Part shown: positions 50,316 to 54,235 of the stretch, in pieces
Numbering within the stretch: position 1 is the first letter of the stretch
How the letters are laid out: every line of letters starts with the position of its first letter
Source of the DNA: Rhodopila sp.
GTDB taxonomy: Bacteria; Pseudomonadota; Alphaproteobacteria; Acetobacterales; Acetobacteraceae
DNA: 54,235 bases
NCBI GenBank assembly: GCA_031291715.1
Contig: JARLIN010000332.1
Coordinates: forward strand, 1 to 54,235
Direction of reading: 5' to 3'
The notes under the pieces: generated by a model
Database searches by the model: none
Seen by the model: the letters and a program-made list of their open reading frames with translations, nothing else
What the model was told of the DNA's origin: nothing
Made by a program: the position numbers and the translations under genes

Positions 50316-52150
50316 GACACGGCCTTTTCGGTACAGGCGGCGATGGCACCGGTGATGAAACGCGCACTGATCGGGGTACCGTCGAAATGCACCACCTTGC
50401 CCAGCTTCTTCGGACTGATCTCCAACTCGTTCACCAGCAGGGAGCGCAATTGGCCATCGCGGTTCTGCTCCACGACGAATACATGGTCGTGCGCCGCGAT
50501 GAAGGCCTCGACCTCATCGCCGAAGGGGAAGCCGCGCACACGCAGCAGGTCGAGGTGGATACCTTGTTCCGCGAGTAGCAGATCGGCCTCGGCGATCGCC
50601 GGGCTGGTCGAGCCATAATAGATCACGCCCAGCCGGGTCGGCACATCCGACTTGCGTTCGACCGCGGCCGGCACCAGGGACCGCGCCGTATTATGCTTTC
50701 TTAGCAGCCGCTCCATGTTCTCCTGGTAGTCCGCCCCCTCTTCGGAATAGCGCGCCATCCGGTCCTTCGACGTGCCGCGGGTGAAGAAAGCGCCTTTGGT
50801 TGGGTGCGTGCCGGGCAGCGTACGATACGCGATGCCATCGCCGTCCAGATCCAGATAGCGGCCGAACAGTTTCCCGGCCTCCAGTTCCTCTGCCGTCATG
50901 ACTTTGCCGCGGTCCATCCGGCGGCGGTCGTCCCAGTCGAAAGGCTTTGTCAGCCGATCGTTCATGCCGATCTCCAGATCGAGCATAACGAAGATCGGCG
51001 TTTGCAGACAATCCGCGAGGTCGAATGCCAGCGCACCAAATTCGAAGCATTCGTATGGATCTTCGGGGAGCAGCAGCACATGCTTGGTGTCGCCGTGCGA
51101 GGCATAGGCGCAGATGGTAATGTCCGTTTGCTGCGTCCGCGTCGGCATGCCAGTGGACGGGCCGGCCCGCTGCACGTCGAAGATGACCGCTGGGATTTCA
51201 GCGAAATACGCCAGTCCGACGAATTCCTGCATCAGGGAGATGCCCGGACCGGACGTCGCCGTGAACGCCCTGGCGCCGTTCCACGCCGCGCCGATGACCA
51301 TGCCGATCGACGCCAACTCGTCTTCCGCCTGAACGATGGCGAAGTTGTTCCTGCCGGTCGCCTTATCGACCCGCATCCGGCTGCAATAGCGGGAAAAAGC
51401 TTCGGCCAACGAGGAGGATGGCGTGATCGGATACCAGGCGCACACCGTCGCCCCGCCATAGATGGCGCCCAGCGCGGCGGCGCTGTTGCCATCGATGAAG
51501 ATGCGATCACCCACTGTGTCGGCATGCCGCAGGGTCAGTCCAATCGGACAATCCAGGTTTTGCTTCACCCAGTCGCGGCCCATGTGCAACGCCTGCACAT
51601 TCGCCGCGATCAGTTTGTCGCGCCCCTTGAACTGCTCGCCTAGAAGCTGCTCGATCACCGCCGGATCCATATCCAGCAGCGCGGATAGCGCGCCCAGCCC
51701 GACGATGTTCTTGAACAACTGCCGCTGCCGCGAATCGCTGTAGGCCTTGTTGGTCATCTCAGTCAGCGGCACCCCGATGACAACGATATCCGGACGGAAC
51801 TTGTCCGCAGGTATCGGCTTCGTGTTGTCGTAGAACAGATACCCGCCCGGTTCGATGGAGGTCACGTCCTGCTTCCAGGTCTGCGGGTTCATCGCGACCA
51901 TAAGGTCCGGCCCACCGCCACGCGCCGCCAGATGGCCGGCTTCCGAAATGCGCACCTCATACCAGGTCGGTAATCCCTGGATGTTGGATGGAAAAATATT
52001 GCGCGGCGTCGCCGTCACACCCATGCGCAGCACGGCTTTCGCGAACAACGCATTCGCGCTGGCTGACCCCGACCCGTTCACATTGGCGAATTTGACGACG
52101 AAGTCATTCACCCGCTGGAGGCCTTCCACGCGGTCTATTTGCTGCAGCAT
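50312..52150 (-). CDS. 2-oxoacid:acceptor oxidoreductase subunit alpha, gamma-alpha fusion (KorA-like)
   Basis: A 612-residue subunit combining an N-terminal gamma domain (~1-190, NGSGSASANALFAKAVLRMG and SNIQGLPTWYEVRIS) with the alpha pyrimidine-binding domain (~215-430, GNSAAALGAIYGGATVCAWYPITPSS, QAEDELASIGMVIGAAWNGARAFTATSGPG, MPTRTQQTDI) and a C-terminal transketolase-like domain. The ATG at 52150 overlaps the upstream flavoprotein gene by 16 bp. 2-oxoglutarate is the commonest substrate for this form; branched oxoacids and pyruvate are alternatives. Confidence 0.92.
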   Translation of the reverse strand: MLQQIDRVEGLQRVNDFVVKFANVNGSGSASANALFAKAVLRMGVTATPRNIFPSNIQGLPTWYEVRISEAGHLAARGGGPDLMVAMNPQTWKQDVTSIEPGGYLFYDNTKPIPADKFRPDIVVIGVPLTEMTNKAYSDSRQRQLFKNIVGLGALSALLDMDPAVIEQLLGEQFKGRDKLIAANVQALHMGRDWVKQNLDCPIGLTLRHADTVGDRIFIDGNSAAALGAIYGGATVCAWYPITPSSSLAEAFSRYCSRMRVDKATGRNNFAIVQAEDELASIGMVIGAAWNGARAFTATSGPGISLMQEFVGLAYFAEIPAVIFDVQRAGPSTGMPTRTQQTDITICAYASHGDTKHVLLLPEDPYECFEFGALAFDLADCLQTPIFVMLDLEIGMNDRLTKPFDWDDRRRMDRGKVMTAEELEAGKLFGRYLDLDGDGIAYRTLPGTHPTKGAFFTRGTSKDRMARYSEEGADYQENMERLLRKHNTARSLVPAAVERKSDVPTRLGVIYYGSTSPAIAEADLLLAEQGIHLDLLRVRGFPFGDEVEAFIAAHDHVFVVEQNRDGQLRSLLVNELEISPKKLGKVVHFDGTPISARFITGAIAACTEKAVS

Positions 52151-53946
52151 GCGTTCTCCGCCTGAGCCACATCGATCAAGAAACGTTGCATATCCCAGGC
52201 GCCAGTCGGGCAGCGTTCGGCGCACAGCCCGCAATGCAGGCAGACATCCTCGTCCTTTGCCATGATCCGGCCGGTCTTCAACGCGCCGGAGATATAGAGC
52301 GCCTGCGCCGTATTATGTGCCGGCGCGCTCAGCCGGGTGCGCAACTCGGCCTCCGATCCGTCGGCGGTGAACGTGATGCAGTCAACCGGGCAGATATCGA
52401 CGCAGGCATCACACTCGATGCACAGCTTGTCGGAGAAGACCGTCTGTACATCGCAGTTCAGACAACGCTGCGCCTCGGCGAAGGCCAGCTTCTCATCGAA
52501 GCCAAGCTCGACCTCGGCCTTAATATCCTTCAGGGCGGCCAGCTTGTCCCGGTGAGGTACCTTGAAGCGCAGATCGAGTGAGACGTCGTTATCGTAGCTC
52601 CATTCATGGATTCCCATCTTCTGGCTCGCCAGCGTCACCATCGGCGGGGGCCGATCCTTCACATCCAACCCTTGGCAGAACTGATGGATCGAGATCGCCG
52701 CTTGATGCCCGTTCGCCACCGCCCAAATGATGTTTTTTGGACCGAACGCGGCGTCGCCGCCGAAGAAAACCCGAGGGTTGGTCGATTGGAAGGTCATGTC
52801 GTCCACCATCGGCATGTTCGATCCGTCGAACGACAGGCCGATATCCCGCTCGATCCACGGGAACGCGTTCTCCTGCCCGACTGCTACCAGCACATCGTCG
52901 CATTCGAAGAAATGGTCGGGCTCTCCGGTTGGCACCAGCCTGCGTCGCCCGCGGGCGTCGTATTCCGCCTTCACCTTCTCGAACGTCATGCCGTACAGTC
53001 GGCCGAGGTCGTGCTTAAACTCCTTCGGCACGAGGTAGTTCAGGATTGGAATGTCCTCGTGGATCGCGTCTTCCTTTTCCCAGGGCGACGCCTTCATTTC
53101 CTCGAAACCCGAGCGGACGATCACTTTCACGTCTTCGCCGCCCAGGCGGCGCGACGACCGGCAGCAATCCATCGCCGTGTTACCGCCGCCGAGGACGATC
53201 ACACGCCGGCCGATCTTGCTGATATGACCGAATGAAACCGAGGACAGCCAGTCGATGCCGAGATGGATGTTGGCTGCGGCTTCCTTCCGGCCCGGCAGAT
53301 CGAGATTGCGACCGCGCGGCGCGCCGGAGCCCACAAAAACCGCGTCATAACCTTCGTCCAGCAGCCCTTTCAGGCTTTCGACCTGCTGGCCAAACCGCAT
53401 TTCCGGCCCCATCGCGGCGATGTAGCCGACTTCCTCGTCGATGACCTCTTCCGGTAGTCGGAATTTTGGGACCTGGCTGCGGATCATTCCGCCAGCGCGT
53501 GCATCGCTCTCATAGATCACCAGATGATAGCCCAGCGGTGCTAGATCCCGCGCGACGGTCAGGGAGGCCGGCCCCGCGCCGACCAGGGCGATCCTCTTGC
53601 CGTTTCGTGTCGCGGAAGCGGCCGGCATGCGGTCGCTGACATCGCCCTTGTAGTCGGCCGCGACTCGTTTGAGCCGGCATATGGCGACTGGTTCTTCTTC
53701 CACGCGGCCTCGGCGGCAGGCGGGCTCACACGGGCGGTCGCAGGTACGTCCTAGGATCCCGGGGAAGACATTCGACTTCCAGTTGATCATGTATGCGTCA
53801 GCGTATCGCCCCGCAGCGATCTGGCGGATATACTCCGGAACAGGGGTGTGTGCTGGACAGGCCCATTGGCAATCGACGACTTTATGGAAGTAGTCGCTAT
53901 CCGTGATATCGGTCGGCTGCAAGTCGGACTCCTGTTCCCCCGGCAC
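52135..53946 (-). CDS. GltD-like FAD/NAD(P)-binding oxidoreductase with ferredoxin domains
   Basis: A 603-residue flavoprotein. The N-terminus has the GltD-type cluster-binding Cys set (CQWACPAHTPVPEY near 27 and GRTCDRPCEPACRRG near 66). The FAD site is GAGPAS near 122, the NAD(P) site GGGNTAMD near 258, and the second FAD contact GGDAAFGP near 400. Unlike GltD, the C-terminus adds two ferredoxin-type 4Fe-4S sites: CIECDACVDICPVDC and CLHCGLCAERCP. It can thus take electrons from KorAB and pass them to NAD(P). It starts with GTG at 53946 and is the first gene of the operon. Confidence 0.92.
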   Translation of the reverse strand: MPGEQESDLQPTDITDSDYFHKVVDCQWACPAHTPVPEYIRQIAAGRYADAYMINWKSNVFPGILGRTCDRPCEPACRRGRVEEEPVAICRLKRVAADYKGDVSDRMPAASATRNGKRIALVGAGPASLTVARDLAPLGYHLVIYESDARAGGMIRSQVPKFRLPEEVIDEEVGYIAAMGPEMRFGQQVESLKGLLDEGYDAVFVGSGAPRGRNLDLPGRKEAAANIHLGIDWLSSVSFGHISKIGRRVIVLGGGNTAMDCCRSSRRLGGEDVKVIVRSGFEEMKASPWEKEDAIHEDIPILNYLVPKEFKHDLGRLYGMTFEKVKAEYDARGRRRLVPTGEPDHFFECDDVLVAVGQENAFPWIERDIGLSFDGSNMPMVDDMTFQSTNPRVFFGGDAAFGPKNIIWAVANGHQAAISIHQFCQGLDVKDRPPPMVTLASQKMGIHEWSYDNDVSLDLRFKVPHRDKLAALKDIKAEVELGFDEKLAFAEAQRCLNCDVQTVFSDKLCIECDACVDICPVDCITFTADGSEAELRTRLSAPAHNTAQALYISGALKTGRIMAKDEDVCLHCGLCAERCPTGAWDMQRFLIDVAQAENACCSK

Positions 53947-54235
53947 GGTCGGGCCACTTGCCGTGACCCTTTGGCCGTACCAACCCGGGCTTCTGCGGCC
54001 CCAGCTAGTCGCTAGTCAACCCGACACTAGGCCCAATCGGCTTATTCGGCAATTGGTACGGCGCCACAGCCCAAGGTAATGGCTTGAACGGGTTCGGGGT
54101 TCCAGCGCGGGCTGAAATGCGATCCGTAGGACGCCTCCGACGACGCGGTTTGCAGGTCCCAGGCAACGCCGCCCTGTTTTCTCTCGCCTTTCTTAGCTTT
54201 GCGAGACCTGCGCCAAGCAACAAAAGTGCCGTATC
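53947..54235. other. Upstream region of the kor operon, window end
   Basis: About 290 bases with no convincing gene. A leftward 72-codon frame (54005-54223) is Arg/Pro-rich and resembles nothing known. The kor operon promoter is presumably here, but no clear -35/-10 pair is visible. Confidence 0.4.

Noticed and set aside
54005-54223. 72-codon leftward frame at the window end
   Set aside because: Arg/Pro-rich, no known family, and it occupies the expected kor promoter region.
1-54235. tRNA, rRNA, CRISPR array, prophage or defence island
   Set aside because: No T-loop/anticodon pattern, rRNA segment, spaced direct repeats, integrase or defence gene cluster was seen on either strand; the HNH gene alone is not evidence of a defence system.

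Overview
The window is GC-rich, densely packed proteobacterial DNA. The gene set (ccmCDE, a UbiH-type hydroxylase, GluQRS, KorAB with a GltD-like partner, Liv and Pot transporters, RTX-like secreted protein) and codon use suggest an alphaproteobacterium, most likely in the Rhodospirillales/Acetobacteraceae. This is an inference from family knowledge; no rRNA or marker search was possible. I see no rRNA, tRNA, CRISPR array, phage or plasmid module. Mobile DNA is limited to decayed insertion sequences.

Layout. 1-65 is a poly-G low-complexity edge, probably an assembly artefact, that damages the start of a quinone oxidoreductase gene. 1-6620: cytochrome c maturation genes ccmC-ccmD-ccmE running into ubiH, an alpha/beta hydrolase and an aldehyde dehydrogenase broken by a one-base frameshift. 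6621-11507 is a molybdenum region: a DUF2325 coiled-coil protein, a Mop molbindin, and an uptake operon with a BtuF/MolA-like binding protein plus ModB and ModC. Two 24-bp sequences with the architecture of a ModE 'Mo-box' stand in front of the two plus-strand units. 11512-14011: HNH nuclease, esterase, GluQRS and a His/Trp-rich secreted peptide. 14242-17972: an SDR followed by an incomplete polyamine-type ABC operon (binding protein, ATPase, one permease). 18165-21195: dodecin with a strong terminator, a DHA2 exporter, a CaiB-type CoA transferase.

21559-26365 is a surface or secretion region: an 875-residue repeat protein with an RTX-like C-terminus and a methyltransferase-glycosyltransferase fusion. 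26373-31731: a MetE-C-like protein divergent from a CitE-like lyase, then pepN coupled to tenA. 31829-37364 reads leftwards as hybrid histidine kinase, hyuB, CDGSH protein, cyanase. 37506-41053 is sulfur and redox related: msrP with an unusual small membrane partner, divergent from a D-cysteine desulfhydrase/L-cysteate lyase homologue and a second MetE-like protein.

41175-42565 is a dead IS701-family element. 42630-44977 is a three-gene catabolic set (AhpD-like, 2-hydroxyacid dehydrogenase, SDR), divergent from livHMGF (45130-48386), which lacks its binding protein. 48672-49097 is a graveyard of three transposase fragments. 49260-53946 is a leftward operon for a 2-oxoacid oxidoreductase: a GltD-like flavoprotein with two added ferredoxin-type clusters, KorA and KorB.
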